From assembly GCA_964351655.1 (NCBI GenBank), contig CAYGPD010000003.1, positions 1-64,000 of the forward strand: a stretch of 64,000 nt of DNA, in the 5' to 3' direction. The DNA is from Hirschia sp964351655. GTDB lineage: Bacteria > Pseudomonadota > Alphaproteobacteria > Caulobacterales > Hyphomonadaceae. This document shows, one piece after another, positions 1 through 7,922 of the stretch (position 1 is the first letter of the stretch; the number at the start of each line of letters is the position of its first letter). The notes under the pieces are model-generated. The model had not been told where the DNA came from and ran no database searches. It saw only the letters and a program-made list of their open reading frames with translations. The translations under genes were made by a program, and so were the position numbers.

Positions 1-213
1 TAGTAAGTCTGACAAGTGGTCAGCTTGTTTAAGCGCAAGCTCCTGCTCCCCAAGAAAGAGCGTGTCAGACGACACGCTTGTGCCCCAAACAGTTACTGTA
101 TCTTGTACATCTTTTTTGCTCTCAGTTTTTGTCTCTTGCGCAAACCCTTGGCCAGCTAACAAAACACCTAGTCCGAGCAGACCCGTTGATTTCAACAATT
201 GACTCGTTTTCAT
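1..213 (-). CDS. TonB-dependent receptor, N-terminal fragment
   Basis: Only the first 71 codons lie in the window; the gene runs off the left edge. The translation starts MKTSQLLKSTGLLGLGVLLA and has a typical Sec signal peptide ending near GFAQ, then a TonB-box-like DTVTVWG and the beginning of a plug domain (LKQADHLSDLL). Outer-membrane receptors of this kind import ferric chelates, haem or other scarce solutes using TonB energy. It follows the PepSY/DUF2271/DUF4198/ApbE operon on the same strand and has its own Fur/Irr-like palindromes upstream, so iron-responsive uptake is the likely role. The ligand cannot be inferred from the fragment. Confidence 0.82.
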   Translation of the reverse strand, partial: MKTSQLLKSTGLLGLGVLLAGQGFAQETKTESKKDVQDTVTVWGTSVSSDTLFLGEQELALKQADHLSDLL

Positions 214-225
214 TATAAACCCCTT

Positions 226-240
226 TGAGAATAACTCTCA
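226..240 (-). promoter_or_regulatory. Short inverted repeat before the TonB receptor
   Basis: TGAGA-ATAAC-TCTCA is a perfect 5-bp inverted repeat 13 bases upstream of the receptor start codon. It could be a second half of an iron-regulator operator or a small leader hairpin. The position near the ribosome binding region is suggestive, but no factor can be named. Confidence 0.3.
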
Positions 241-266
241 TAAACAATATTCAGCCATGAGCCATT

Positions 267-285
267 GTTGAGAATGATTGTCAAC
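267..285 (-). promoter_or_regulatory. Fur/Irr-like palindrome
   Basis: The 19-base sequence GTTGAGAATGATTGTCAAC is a near-perfect palindrome (16 of 19 positions match its reverse complement). It lies about 55 bases upstream of the TonB receptor start. Its size and A/T-rich core resemble Fur-family operators, although it matches the enterobacterial Fur consensus only partly. Iron control is inferred from this and from the gene content of the neighbouring operon. Confidence 0.5.
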
Positions 286-389
286 TGCATTTTTGGAATT
301 TTGAAAAAAGCATTCGTTCACTTTCAATCGGAAAATGCGTATATACCGATTTGAATCGAAGAAAATTAGAGGCAGTTCGCTACTCCGAC

Positions 390-1247
390 TTACTCAATAA
401 AATGATTTTTTAACATCTTAGAGTATGAGATCTTATGTGTAGAAAACTCAAATATAACAGCTAAATTCTGAGTGTTAGCAATTTCCATAGCTGTTTCTGG
501 AGCAGCAAACAAAGCCGTTGCCCACGCATCTGCATACATGCAAACGGGATGTATTACTGTAACCGAAGTAAATGCTGCCTCGTCTTGCTCATGCAGAAGA
601 ATATGCCCATTCTCCGCACTAGAATTCAATCTTTGCTTGTGTATATTGCCACTCGTGGCCACGCTAACCCCCAATAACGCAACACGATGTATTGCATCCA
701 ATGAGGATGTGTTTTCAACATCAACCCACCATGGCTGGTTGTCAGCTTTTAAACCTTGGCCAAAAAATTCTCCGCCTATTTCAACAAGAAATGACACACA
801 TCCCAATTCTCGTAGCTCATGCGCCATTGCATCTACGGCTGCACCTTTAGCAATTGCATTGAGATCAATCTGAGGTACCAACTCCTTTGTGATCACACTA
901 TGCCCTATTGGAAAGACATTAGCTGGATGTTTGGCGATGCCACTTAGTTGAACACCCTTTATAGGGTTGTATCCCCGATTTGAGATTTCCGAAAAACAAA
1001 AAGGATTAAAAGCACCGTGGGAGTGTTGGGTAACTTCAACCCCAGCATGCCAGACCCGCTGAAACAGCTTAGGCACTTCTAAACAAACACCTACTTCAGC
1101 CGCATTAAAGCGGGAGATAAACGCTTCCGGCTCCCAAAGACTAAACACCTTGATATAAGAATTAAAAACGGCCTTGAGACTGCGATCAATCTCCGCTTCA
1201 CTTACACCTTCAGGCAGATAAGCTTTTGCAGACCAGTTTGTCCCCAT
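390..1247 (-). CDS. ApbE-like FAD:protein FMN transferase
   Basis: This 285-residue protein matches the ApbE family, which covalently attaches FMN to target flavoproteins. Visible family landmarks are the N-terminal MGTNWSAK, SLWEPEAFISRFN, DLNAIAKGAAVDAM near residues 129-142, LVEIGGEFFGQG, VATSGNIH and the metal-site stretch MYADAWATALF. Two features are unusual. There is no signal peptide or lipobox, although most ApbE proteins are exported, and the usual HIIDPxTG block reads HILLHEQDE. The start is supported by an AGGGAG ribosome site five bases upstream, so the missing signal is probably real. It is the last gene of the PepSY-DUF2271-DUF4198 operon. A flavin-transfer role is probable but the altered block leaves activity open. 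Confidence 0.78.
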   Translation of the reverse strand: MGTNWSAKAYLPEGVSEAEIDRSLKAVFNSYIKVFSLWEPEAFISRFNAAEVGVCLEVPKLFQRVWHAGVEVTQHSHGAFNPFCFSEISNRGYNPIKGVQLSGIAKHPANVFPIGHSVITKELVPQIDLNAIAKGAAVDAMAHELRELGCVSFLVEIGGEFFGQGLKADNQPWWVDVENTSSLDAIHRVALLGVSVATSGNIHKQRLNSSAENGHILLHEQDEAAFTSVTVIHPVCMYADAWATALFAAPETAMEIANTQNLAVIFEFSTHKISYSKMLKNHFIE

Positions 1248-1252
1248 TGTTT

Positions 1253-1289
1253 CTCCCTGAAGGTCCAGCCTAAGCTGTCCATCAGGGAG
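1253..1289 (-). promoter_or_regulatory. Hairpin covering the apbE-like ribosome site
   Basis: In the transcript, CTCCCTGA (1282-1289 on the plus strand as its complement) pairs perfectly over eight bases with TCAGGGAG (1253-1260), separated by 21 bases. The second arm contains the AGGGAG Shine-Dalgarno sequence of the ApbE-like gene. Folding would hide the ribosome site, so expression could depend on translation of the upstream gene or on a ligand or RNA. This is inferred from base pairing only. Confidence 0.4.
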
Positions 1290-1339
1290 CTGAATATGTT
1301 CTTTTTTTATCTGATCAAAAATCAGGGGCTGTATATTTA

Positions 1340-2155
1340 TCAGGGAACTAACGCTTCAAATGTTGCTGAATAGCTACTTCTCAACATCATTTTCCGCCCC
1401 TTCTTTTCACCTGGCTGTCCTGCACTTGCAGTCATCCAGTAACGGCCAGATTCTTCGGGCGTGAATGCAATAACACCCGCATCATTAGTCTTAACTTTAA
1501 CTTCATTAATGACGTCACGGTAGCGATCATTGCCTTTAACGATCGTCACTTCCAAATCAACAGCAACCTTACCATCAACCCAAAACGTGAAGGACGCTTC
1601 CTCTCCTTGATACACATCATTAGGATGGGTAACAGGTACCATCTCTATGCCCACACCTGAAACCTTAAATACCGAGTCTGTTGGCGCACCCAATGTCACA
1701 AAAGTCTCTGAACGACGCGCCGCATTCATCAGCTTAACGCCTTCTTTAGCCAAAATGCCATCTGCTTCTAGTTTGCCCCAGCTTCCGCGCTGACGTTTTT
1801 CTTCACCAGCTTCTATCCATGATGCAAAGAAGAAATCACCTTGTTCAGCAATTTTATATGTTCCTTGCTGATCTAATTTCAGATCAAAAGTAGAGCGAAT
1901 TTGGCCCTGCCATCCGCTTTCTGGCAAACTTGTAGAACCATCCGGAGCTGTGATCTGAATATTGTCCAAATCCATAGCTACGTGGTTTGGAAAAAATAGA
2001 TCATTTGAAATAGCACCATCAACTGTCACCACTTGCTCATCACCTGATAATGTAAAGGTAGACGGCAATATCCACATTCTATGGGCTTGTGCAGCTGGAG
2101 AAATAACTAAACCTACCGCAGCAGCTAAGAGTAGAGGCTTCAATTTAAGTTTCAT
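1340..2155 (-). CDS. DUF4198 periplasmic protein
   Basis: The 271-residue product begins with a clear Sec signal (MKLKLKPLLLAAAVGLVIS, cleavage near AQA-H) and continues as HRMWILPSTFTLSGDEQVVTV, the hallmark start of DUF4198 proteins. These are secreted beta-rich proteins often found beside TonB receptors and metal-uptake genes. The His at the mature N-terminus and the C-terminal Ig-like stretch (FTPEESGRYWMTASAG) fit a periplasmic metal-handling or adaptor protein. It sits between the DUF2271 gene and the ApbE-like gene, all leftward. The biochemical function of the family is not established. Confidence 0.8.
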   Translation of the reverse strand: MKLKLKPLLLAAAVGLVISPAAQAHRMWILPSTFTLSGDEQVVTVDGAISNDLFFPNHVAMDLDNIQITAPDGSTSLPESGWQGQIRSTFDLKLDQQGTYKIAEQGDFFFASWIEAGEEKRQRGSWGKLEADGILAKEGVKLMNAARRSETFVTLGAPTDSVFKVSGVGIEMVPVTHPNDVYQGEEASFTFWVDGKVAVDLEVTIVKGNDRYRDVINEVKVKTNDAGVIAFTPEESGRYWMTASAGQPGEKKGRKMMLRSSYSATFEALVP

Positions 2156-2178
2156 GACTTTATTTCCTTTGACCTGCT

Positions 2179-2700
2179 TTAAGGTTCAATATTGAGTGTG
2201 ATATTTCCAAGTTCAGTCTCACCTGACATAGAAACATTTTGGCTTGTTTTCGATTTCCAAGTGAAGGGTAGTTTTACAACTTCACGCCCACCTACTTCGC
2301 GGGACGCTTCCACGCACAGCACGTAATCGCCGGCTTCCAAGTCGACCAGTTGGCTCGAATTTTCTGTAAAGTGAAGTGAATGCTGTCCTGGTGCCCTCGT
2401 TGGACTTGAAACACCATCAATAGGCAATTCAAGTGAACGCCCTGATCGACGCCACCATTGGCGCATATCTTTTAGCCATGTTTCGCCTTCCCCCTCTGGT
2501 CCATCCTCTTGTTGATACCAAACCGAGAGGTTCGCCGCGACCGAGTGGTCGGCATTCGCAATCCAGATGGCGACATATGGTTTATGATATTCTGCGACAT
2601 CTAAACGCGGCAGTTCTACATCCAGACTAAGCCCTTCAGCATGCGCAGAGCCAGCACCAAGGACTAAGCCCAACCCAGAAAGAGTGAGTTTCATTTTCAT
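2179..2700 (-). CDS. DUF2271 periplasmic protein
   Basis: Starting at the ATG at 2700 gives a 173-residue exported protein with signal MKMKLTLSGLGLVLGAGSAHA. A longer frame to 2754 is open but would read backwards into the preceding PepSY gene and lacks a signal sequence, so I prefer the shorter start, which follows that gene's stop codon by four bases. The mature part carries DUF2271 landmarks (YVAIWIANAD, WLKDMRQWWRRSG, ADYVLCVEASREVGGREVV-like segment). DUF2271, PepSY, DUF4198 and ApbE genes recur together near iron receptors in proteobacteria. The function is unknown; a periplasmic redox or metal role with the PepSY partner is plausible. Confidence 0.78.
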   Translation of the reverse strand: MKMKLTLSGLGLVLGAGSAHAEGLSLDVELPRLDVAEYHKPYVAIWIANADHSVAANLSVWYQQEDGPEGEGETWLKDMRQWWRRSGRSLELPIDGVSSPTRAPGQHSLHFTENSSQLVDLEAGDYVLCVEASREVGGREVVKLPFTWKSKTSQNVSMSGETELGNITLNIEP

Positions 2701-2704
2701 GTCA

Positions 2705-3367
2705 TTACCCATGTACAAAAAAGAAAAGAATGACGACCGGCACAGCCAAACCACTAAATGTAAGTGGCCATGTAATGGCGCGCTTGTTGGAATGGATCTG
2801 AAGTAACCAAAGCCCCGTCAAACAAAAGAAGATTGTCGCCACTGAAAACACATCAAGAAACAGGGCCCAAACGCTACCAGTGTTGCGTCCCTTATGCAGA
2901 TCATTCAAATAAGAAATTGCACCACGCGAGGTCGTCTCATACTCTACCAATCCAGTTTCTCGATCAATCGCCAACCAAGCGTCTCCGCCTGCACGCGGCA
3001 ATCCAATATAAATATCTATATCAGTTAGCTCTGCGCTTCGACCCGCTGTATTGACGTTCAATTCCCGCCTAAAATACCGCACCAAATCTTTTGGAAGATC
3101 AACCTTTCCCTCAAGAGGCAGAGCCTCCACACTTGCCAACATAGCGTCACTTAAGGTGATTTCAGTATTCGTAATTTTAGGAGTCGTTTTAATGTCTGCC
3201 GCATGGTTTAGCGTGATCCCAGTTACAGCAAATAGTAGCATACCAATTAAGCAGATCGCGCCCGAAATCCAATGCCAGATGCGAGCCTGCTTCTTCCAAA
3301 AATTTGACGTCTTTTTGTGCGTCGATTTCTTAGTATTTAAATTTTGGGATAGAATAGGAGCGTTCAT
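2705..3367 (-). CDS. PepSY-associated membrane protein
   Basis: This 220-residue protein has a membrane segment at about 35-54 (SGAICLIGMLLFAVTGITLN), a periplasmic PepSY-like region, and two C-terminal membrane segments (about 167-190 and 198-217). The pattern WKKQARIWHWISGA followed by VTGITLNH, and the later DLHKGRNTGSVWALFLD, are typical of PepSY_TM proteins, some of which act as ferric or flavin-linked reductases with conserved haem-ligand histidines. It is the first gene of the operon leading to the DUF2271, DUF4198 and ApbE-like genes. An iron-reduction role is inference from the context. Confidence 0.78.
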   Translation of the reverse strand: MNAPILSQNLNTKKSTHKKTSNFWKKQARIWHWISGAICLIGMLLFAVTGITLNHAADIKTTPKITNTEITLSDAMLASVEALPLEGKVDLPKDLVRYFRRELNVNTAGRSAELTDIDIYIGLPRAGGDAWLAIDRETGLVEYETTSRGAISYLNDLHKGRNTGSVWALFLDVFSVATIFFCLTGLWLLQIHSNKRAITWPLTFSGLAVPVVILFFFVHG

Positions 3368-3733
3368 AAATACAAATCAGCAATTCATGATAAGAATGAC
3401 GTTTAAGTCTCCTTACCATTTTTGCGATATTATGCAACTGGTTCTCATGTGCAAAAAGTTTCGAAACATGGATTAAATTCCAAACTATGGTTCGATATGC
3501 AATGCAAAACATAGGAATAGTAGAACTGACAGCGGATAAATTGCTCAATTTCCCGCCCATTAAAGGGCACATCAAAATTTCTAGTTATTTATATTAGAGG
3601 GCAAACAGCAAAGCTGAATTAAACTTCACAATAAAGCAAGCAGCATATCTATGCGCAATACGCTTCATTTCGATGGAAACATCTATTTTAGGAAATTTAA
3701 ACCTTCATGCGCGGACGCCATTCCTAAAAGGAA
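3368..3733. other. Non-coding region before PepSY operon and tRNA
   Basis: These 366 bases hold the promoter of the PepSY operon and the trailer of tRNA-Asp. A weak Fur-like ATGATAAGAATGAC is at 3387-3400, and TTGCGATATTATGCAA with TTGC/GCAA ends is at 3422-3437. The small open frames here lack ribosome sites and family features. I see no further gene. Confidence 0.5.
3387..3400 (-). promoter_or_regulatory. Weak Fur-like site upstream of PepSY operon
   Basis: ATGATAAGAATGAC matches ten of fourteen positions of the second part of the Fur consensus and lies 20 bases before the first codon of the operon. The match is modest; it is reported because the operon content and the stronger palindrome at 267-285 both suggest iron control. 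Confidence 0.3.
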
Positions 3734-3810
3734 TGGCGCGAGTGACGGGGTTCGAACCCGCGACCTCCGCCGTGACAGGGCGGCACTCTAACCAGCTGAG
3801 CTACACCCGC
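3734..3810 (-). tRNA. tRNA-Asp (GTC)
   Basis: A complete 77-base cloverleaf is readable on the minus strand. The acceptor stem is GCGGGTG pairing with CACTCGC (one G-U pair), the D arm is TAGCTCAGCTGGTTAGAG, the anticodon stem-loop is CCGCC-CTGTCAC-GGCGG with anticodon GTC, and the T arm contains GGGTTCGAACCC. CCA is encoded at the 3' end (TGG at 3734-3736 on the plus strand). The discriminator base is G, as expected for tRNA-Asp. Confidence 0.97.
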
Positions 3811-3920
3811 GCATCGCCAAACTTCGATTAATCATTGTTTGGAGCGCTGTGTGTAGTCCAGTGTGTATGGTATCGTCAAGCACTAATCTTACGTAAATTG
3901 AAACTTTTCCAACTTTTATT

Positions 3921-4427
3921 TTAGCTGGTACGACAAGAGGTGGCACCTCCCACAGGGATTACCATTTTCCATCCTTCTGGCGAACTCATTCTTATCGATG
4001 CTCTCGTAATCTGGGACCCACCTTCAACAGGTTCAGCTTCGTTGATTGTTATTTTCAACTCCATTCCCTCTATTGGTTCCTTATATACCTGCTCCGTATA
4101 ATGAAGGTCCAATACATCCCCTGCGACCTCTGTGCGAACAAGCAACGTATCAGCATTGTTCAAACGAACCTTTGCTGTTCCACTTCCCGCTTCCCCAAAA
4201 AAAACAAACCGCGGCTCAGGTCGGGATGCAAACAGAAACAGTCCGCAATCTCCTGTCTGTAGTGTTTGAGCTGGAAGTTCGCCCAGTTCATATGGAAGCC
4301 CCGTATCGTTTGGGACTACAACCGACGTCGGCGGTTCTGGAGATTGGGATGGCTTCTCAGCCGACACACACCCTGAAACTCCTATCACTACAACGAGACA
4401 GCTTAATATTAGAGAATTCTTAAACAC
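3921..4427 (-). CDS. Small lipoprotein downstream of gspN
   Basis: This 168-residue protein has a lipoprotein signal (LVVVIGVSGC, predicted acylated Cys20) followed by a Pro/Ser-rich linker and a beta-rich domain (about 45-168). The segment TGDCGLFLFASRPEPRFVFF and a final SCRTS suggest a possible disulfide. It starts 36 bases after gspN, on the same strand, and is probably the last gene of the T2SS operon. Its position suggests a secretin-associated lipoprotein or an accessory of the secreton, but it does not show a recognisable pilotin (GspS) sequence. I do not recognise the family. Confidence 0.6.
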   Translation of the reverse strand: MFKNSLILSCLVVVIGVSGCVSAEKPSQSPEPPTSVVVPNDTGLPYELGELPAQTLQTGDCGLFLFASRPEPRFVFFGEAGSGTAKVRLNNADTLLVRTEVAGDVLDLHYTEQVYKEPIEGMELKITINEAEPVEGGSQITRASIRMSSPEGWKMVIPVGGATSCRTS

Positions 4428-4463
4428 GGCAATAGTCCTTCATGAGATGAAGAGTTAGCAACA

Positions 4464-5231
4464 TTATAATGGCAAATTATCTGCCCGCGGCTCTGATACA
4501 TTTGTATAGAGGAATAAGCCCTGCTCTGTTTGCCCTTGAAAACCAAAGCTAATCAGTGCATTCGCCAAACGAGAATCCATTGTTGTCACTCGTGATTGCA
4601 CTTCGTAGCTAAAATCCCGACGAAACAACGCGCGTGCTTCAAGTTTGTCTACTCCATCCTTGTTTTCTAGATTCAAGAGAAAATTGTCGCCTTCGCACGC
4701 AACAACACCATCGATATCTGCACCATCCCATCCCCAAGAACGTCCCACTGCAGTAAGAATATCAGATGTCATATTTCCATTCGCATCCACACAATTTCCA
4801 TCTGCATTTACGTGCAAATTCGTAATAGTAAGATTTAGTTTAGACGGTGAACGCCTAAGCTGCATATCCAGGTGCTTGATCGCATGAAGCTGCAAATTGG
4901 CAAACACATCACGTGCCGTCAAAGACTTATCCAAGCCAATTACAACTTTACCCCTACCAGTTCCAACCGCACCTAAAAACTCAAACTGAAACTCTGGCTT
5001 TAACAATACTAGACTTGAAGGCCTCAAAGATACGCCAACTTTTCCTAAAGCTTCCCCTGCGATATGCACATCACTCATTCCACCATTCCATATAGTACCG
5101 ACTACGCGATCATAATAGATACCTTTCGATTTCAATGATGTGGCTTCTACAACGAATTTGAGTGGTAAAAAGTAGAGTAAAGCGCCCACAAAAACAGTAA
5201 GAAACAAAAAGCTAGTTAAAACATAACGCAT
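4464..5231 (-). CDS. gspN: T2SS protein GspN
   Basis: The 255-residue product has one N-terminal membrane segment (VLTSFLFLTVFVGALLYFLP) and the family signature GTIWNGG near residue 46-52, followed by a beta-rich periplasmic region. GspN is a non-universal component of type II secretion with an incompletely defined role. The GTG at 5234 overlaps the gspM stop codon; the ATG at 5231 directly after it gives MRYVLTSF and is equally possible. Its place after gspM in canonical gene order supports the call. Confidence 0.8.
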   Translation of the reverse strand: MRYVLTSFLFLTVFVGALLYFLPLKFVVEATSLKSKGIYYDRVVGTIWNGGMSDVHIAGEALGKVGVSLRPSSLVLLKPEFQFEFLGAVGTGRGKVVIGLDKSLTARDVFANLQLHAIKHLDMQLRRSPSKLNLTITNLHVNADGNCVDANGNMTSDILTAVGRSWGWDGADIDGVVACEGDNFLLNLENKDGVDKLEARALFRRDFSYEVQSRVTTMDSRLANALISFGFQGQTEQGLFLYTNVSEPRADNLPL

Positions 5232-5233
5232 CA

Positions 5234-5710
5234 CTAACTTCCTCGACTAACGAAGATATTGGCGTTCACCGTGACAGTATCATTGTTCGCACGAATGGAA
5301 GCTTTATTCACAAATATCCCGTGATTTACTTCCAAATCAGTTAGCCACGCATACAATGCCCGTGGATCAATTTTCTCAATCCACAGCGTCAAATCGCCAT
5401 TCTCAGTTGGTTCAATTCTACTAATTGATATTCCGAATATCGCAGAACTATCTGATACAATGCCCTGTACTGGTCCGTTGGAAATCACACTCATTTGACG
5501 AGGTGAATTTTCATAGGAGCGTAAAGTTTGAACGACATCCATGTGTGTCGAAGCTTGCGCACTATAACGACGTGCTGATTGCTCACGAAATTCAACGGAG
5601 GGAATATACATAAATTGAAAGAGGATGACACTAAAAGTAAGCACACATCCAATGAAAAGAAGTAATTGTTCTCTTGGTTCTCGGGAATTCCACCAATTAT
5701 ATATCATCAT
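5234..5710 (-). CDS. gspM: T2SS inner-membrane protein GspM
   Basis: A 158-residue bitopic protein that starts MMIYNWWNSREPREQLLL, the usual GspM opening, followed by one membrane segment (about 19-36) and a small periplasmic ferredoxin-like domain (about 70-158). GspM joins GspL, GspE and GspC in the inner-membrane platform of the secreton. Its ATG overlaps the gspL stop codon (ATGA), indicating translational coupling. Confidence 0.85.
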   Translation of the reverse strand: MMIYNWWNSREPREQLLLFIGCVLTFSVILFQFMYIPSVEFREQSARRYSAQASTHMDVVQTLRSYENSPRQMSVISNGPVQGIVSDSSAIFGISISRIEPTENGDLTLWIEKIDPRALYAWLTDLEVNHGIFVNKASIRANNDTVTVNANIFVSRGS

Positions 5711-6870
5711 AATGTCACCGTAATTTCACCCGAGCGCATATTTCCTACTTGGCGTGAACCACCTTCACGAACAGAACCTCCTAATGCCTCAATCGTTGTT
5801 TTAAAAAGCGTTAATTCTTCGTAGGTTGCGTAGGTTATACTTGCTTGAATCTCATTGCGCCTCGCATCATATCGCAATGAATCCAACACAATACCTTTAA
5901 CCTCCTGCACCCCAGCTGATAGCAGTCCGGATAGTTGTAGGAAGTCGGATGCTTGCCCTGTGCCTGCCGTCAGTTCCTTGAGTTGTGCACGCGCGTTTAC
6001 GATGCGCTTAACTTCCGGAAACACACGTTTGATGTCCTTGGCAATTGAGGTGCTCAACACTTGTGTTTCAGATTTCAAAGTTAAGCCTTCTGCATAATTA
6101 TACACTGATGCAAATGCCAAACTTGCAGCCGCCAACAACAACGGCGTTTTCCACCCTTTGCCTCCAGACGAAGCTTGCGTTGCTTTAACCGCGTACTCTC
6201 CTTGCAATAATGAAAAAGGCTCTTTAACTGCACGCAGCGCTAGAATGTTCAATATATCTTTCGATTCCTGCTGAACCTGACAAAACTCTAAAAGGTCAGG
6301 TTTTTCATCAAGCTCCCATTTGTTGATGCTAGCCCTTACGGCGCTTTGGGTTAACTCGAAGTCTGTTTCTATATCAAAACCACATCCCCAATCTTTAAAT
6401 CGGTACAATTTGCGATCTTCAACATTGGCTTCGGTTATGCATTCTTCATTTTTAGGAAGACACAAATATTCAGGTAAAATCTTATCTATAAAAAGACCAG
6501 CATCTTTCAATGACGTTTGCCACTGCTTCATCGCATCATGTGAGATTACCGCTGCCGTATAATGGCGGGTTGCGGGCGCATGATACCCAATAGAAACATG
6601 CTGACTATCTATTTCAGCACCGATATCATCTTCAATCACAAAAGGTGCTGTAGCCCTTAGCTGGGCATCATTTTTTGCAGTTAATATTGCTCGAACAGCT
6701 ACGATGTCTTGTCCAGGAAGGATGAGCGCCAACTTATCATACGTCGCATCCACCAATTCAGAAAAGTGCGAAGCCCCACTCGACAAAACCTCACCATTGT
6801 CGGTTACTACACGCCAGTGACACCCATCTTCAAATTTATCAATTGCAAAAGCGACAAGCCAATTAGCCAT
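5707..6870 (-). CDS. gspL: T2SS protein GspL
   Basis: The 387-residue product has an actin-like cytoplasmic domain at the N-terminus (MANWLVAFAID...), one membrane segment near residues 240-260 (TPLLLAAASLAFASVYNY) and a small periplasmic ferredoxin-like domain at the C-terminus. GspL recruits the ATPase GspE to the inner membrane and binds GspM. The sequence is divergent, and the call depends partly on gene order between gspK and gspM. Start and stop codons overlap both neighbours. Confidence 0.85.
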   Translation of the reverse strand: MANWLVAFAIDKFEDGCHWRVVTDNGEVLSSGASHFSELVDATYDKLALILPGQDIVAVRAILTAKNDAQLRATAPFVIEDDIGAEIDSQHVSIGYHAPATRHYTAAVISHDAMKQWQTSLKDAGLFIDKILPEYLCLPKNEECITEANVEDRKLYRFKDWGCGFDIETDFELTQSAVRASINKWELDEKPDLLEFCQVQQESKDILNILALRAVKEPFSLLQGEYAVKATQASSGGKGWKTPLLLAAASLAFASVYNYAEGLTLKSETQVLSTSIAKDIKRVFPEVKRIVNARAQLKELTAGTGQASDFLQLSGLLSAGVQEVKGIVLDSLRYDARRNEIQASITYATYEELTLFKTTIEALGGSVREGGSRQVGNMRSGEITVTL

Positions 6871-7919
6871 CAGAAATTCCCATATCTGCGAGAGATGTTG
6901 GTGATGTCTCCGCTTTTTGTAATTTGTAAGGTAGAGTGTAAGTTGATTACCGTCTGGTAATAGCTGATCTCAGCATCCAGATCAAAATAATCAGACGTGA
7001 CAGCAAACAGTGATTTGTTTTGATCCTCCACTTCATTTTTTTCAAATACCGACAGCGCCCACATATCGGCAACTGATTGGAAGCCAGTCACTGGACGCTC
7101 TCCCAGAATAAAACTGACTGTCGCTTCATTGAAATCCTCTCCTAGATAGGAAAGGAATAACGGAAGGTCTTCAAGTGTAAGTGTATTTATGTTCATCGCA
7201 CTTAGGTCCATACTTGGACGGGCACATAACCATGGCGTCATCTTCTCCACCATATCCGAGGTGAAACCCTTGATAGTTTTCAACTCGCTTACATCCGCAA
7301 GCAAAGTTGCACTCGTACGGTATGGCGGGTGAAGGACAACATAATCTGGATCTTCAGCACCGCCATATCCTGGCGCACTATCAGTGTCGATCCAATCCGC
7401 GACGCTATTTGCTAAGCCTATAGTCTCACCAACGGAGATGCCGGTATATTCAAACAATCGCGCCAGTCTTTGAATATTCACTTCATTTGCAACAATCGTT
7501 CGATCACCATCAGCCATCCGTACAACCGAATTCAAATTGAAACAATTTGCACCATCCTTCACTCTGCCCTTGATCGCCCCTCCCTCAATAGGGAATAGAA
7601 GCGGTGTCCGTGTCCATTCGTCCAGTGCAGGGTAACGACTTTCACTTTCTCCAACCGCAAGTTTTCGGGCAGCTGATAACGTGCCGACGGCGAGCTGCTC
7701 AGCACCTAGTGCATAAAGCCGCGCCTGCTCGCGTTGGGCCATATTACCAGACAACTTCATGGAAAACCGCAATCCTTCAATCACGCTCAGAGCGGTCACC
7801 GACATGACTGATACTATAAGCAAAGCCGTTATAAGAGCAGCTCCGCTTTCATTATGTGTCTTCTGCTGAAAAAGGACTCTCTTTAAAAGCCCACTATTGC
7901 ACTCAAACAGTTTTATCAT
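6870..7919 (-). CDS. gspK: T2SS minor pseudopilin GspK
   Basis: This 349-residue pseudopilin has the prepilin site NESG/AALITALL followed by a hydrophobic helix (about 26-45). The residue five positions after the cleavage site is Thr, not Glu, which is the known exception for GspK. The large globular domain contains NLNSVV, IDTDSAPGYGGAEDPDY and INTLTLEDLP, typical of GspK. GspK caps the pseudopilus tip with GspI and GspJ. The leader to the cleavage site is about 28 residues, longer than usual, so a later start is possible. Confidence 0.9.
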   Translation of the reverse strand: MIKLFECNSGLLKRVLFQQKTHNESGAALITALLIVSVMSVTALSVIEGLRFSMKLSGNMAQREQARLYALGAEQLAVGTLSAARKLAVGESESRYPALDEWTRTPLLFPIEGGAIKGRVKDGANCFNLNSVVRMADGDRTIVANEVNIQRLARLFEYTGISVGETIGLANSVADWIDTDSAPGYGGAEDPDYVVLHPPYRTSATLLADVSELKTIKGFTSDMVEKMTPWLCARPSMDLSAMNINTLTLEDLPLFLSYLGEDFNEATVSFILGERPVTGFQSVADMWALSVFEKNEVEDQNKSLFAVTSDYFDLDAEISYYQTVINLHSTLQITKSGDITNISRRYGNF

Positions 7920-7922
7920 ATT

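Noticed and set aside
3330..3575. Small reading frame upstream of the PepSY gene
   Set aside because: It overlaps the start of the PepSY gene and has no signal, ribosome site or recognisable motif.
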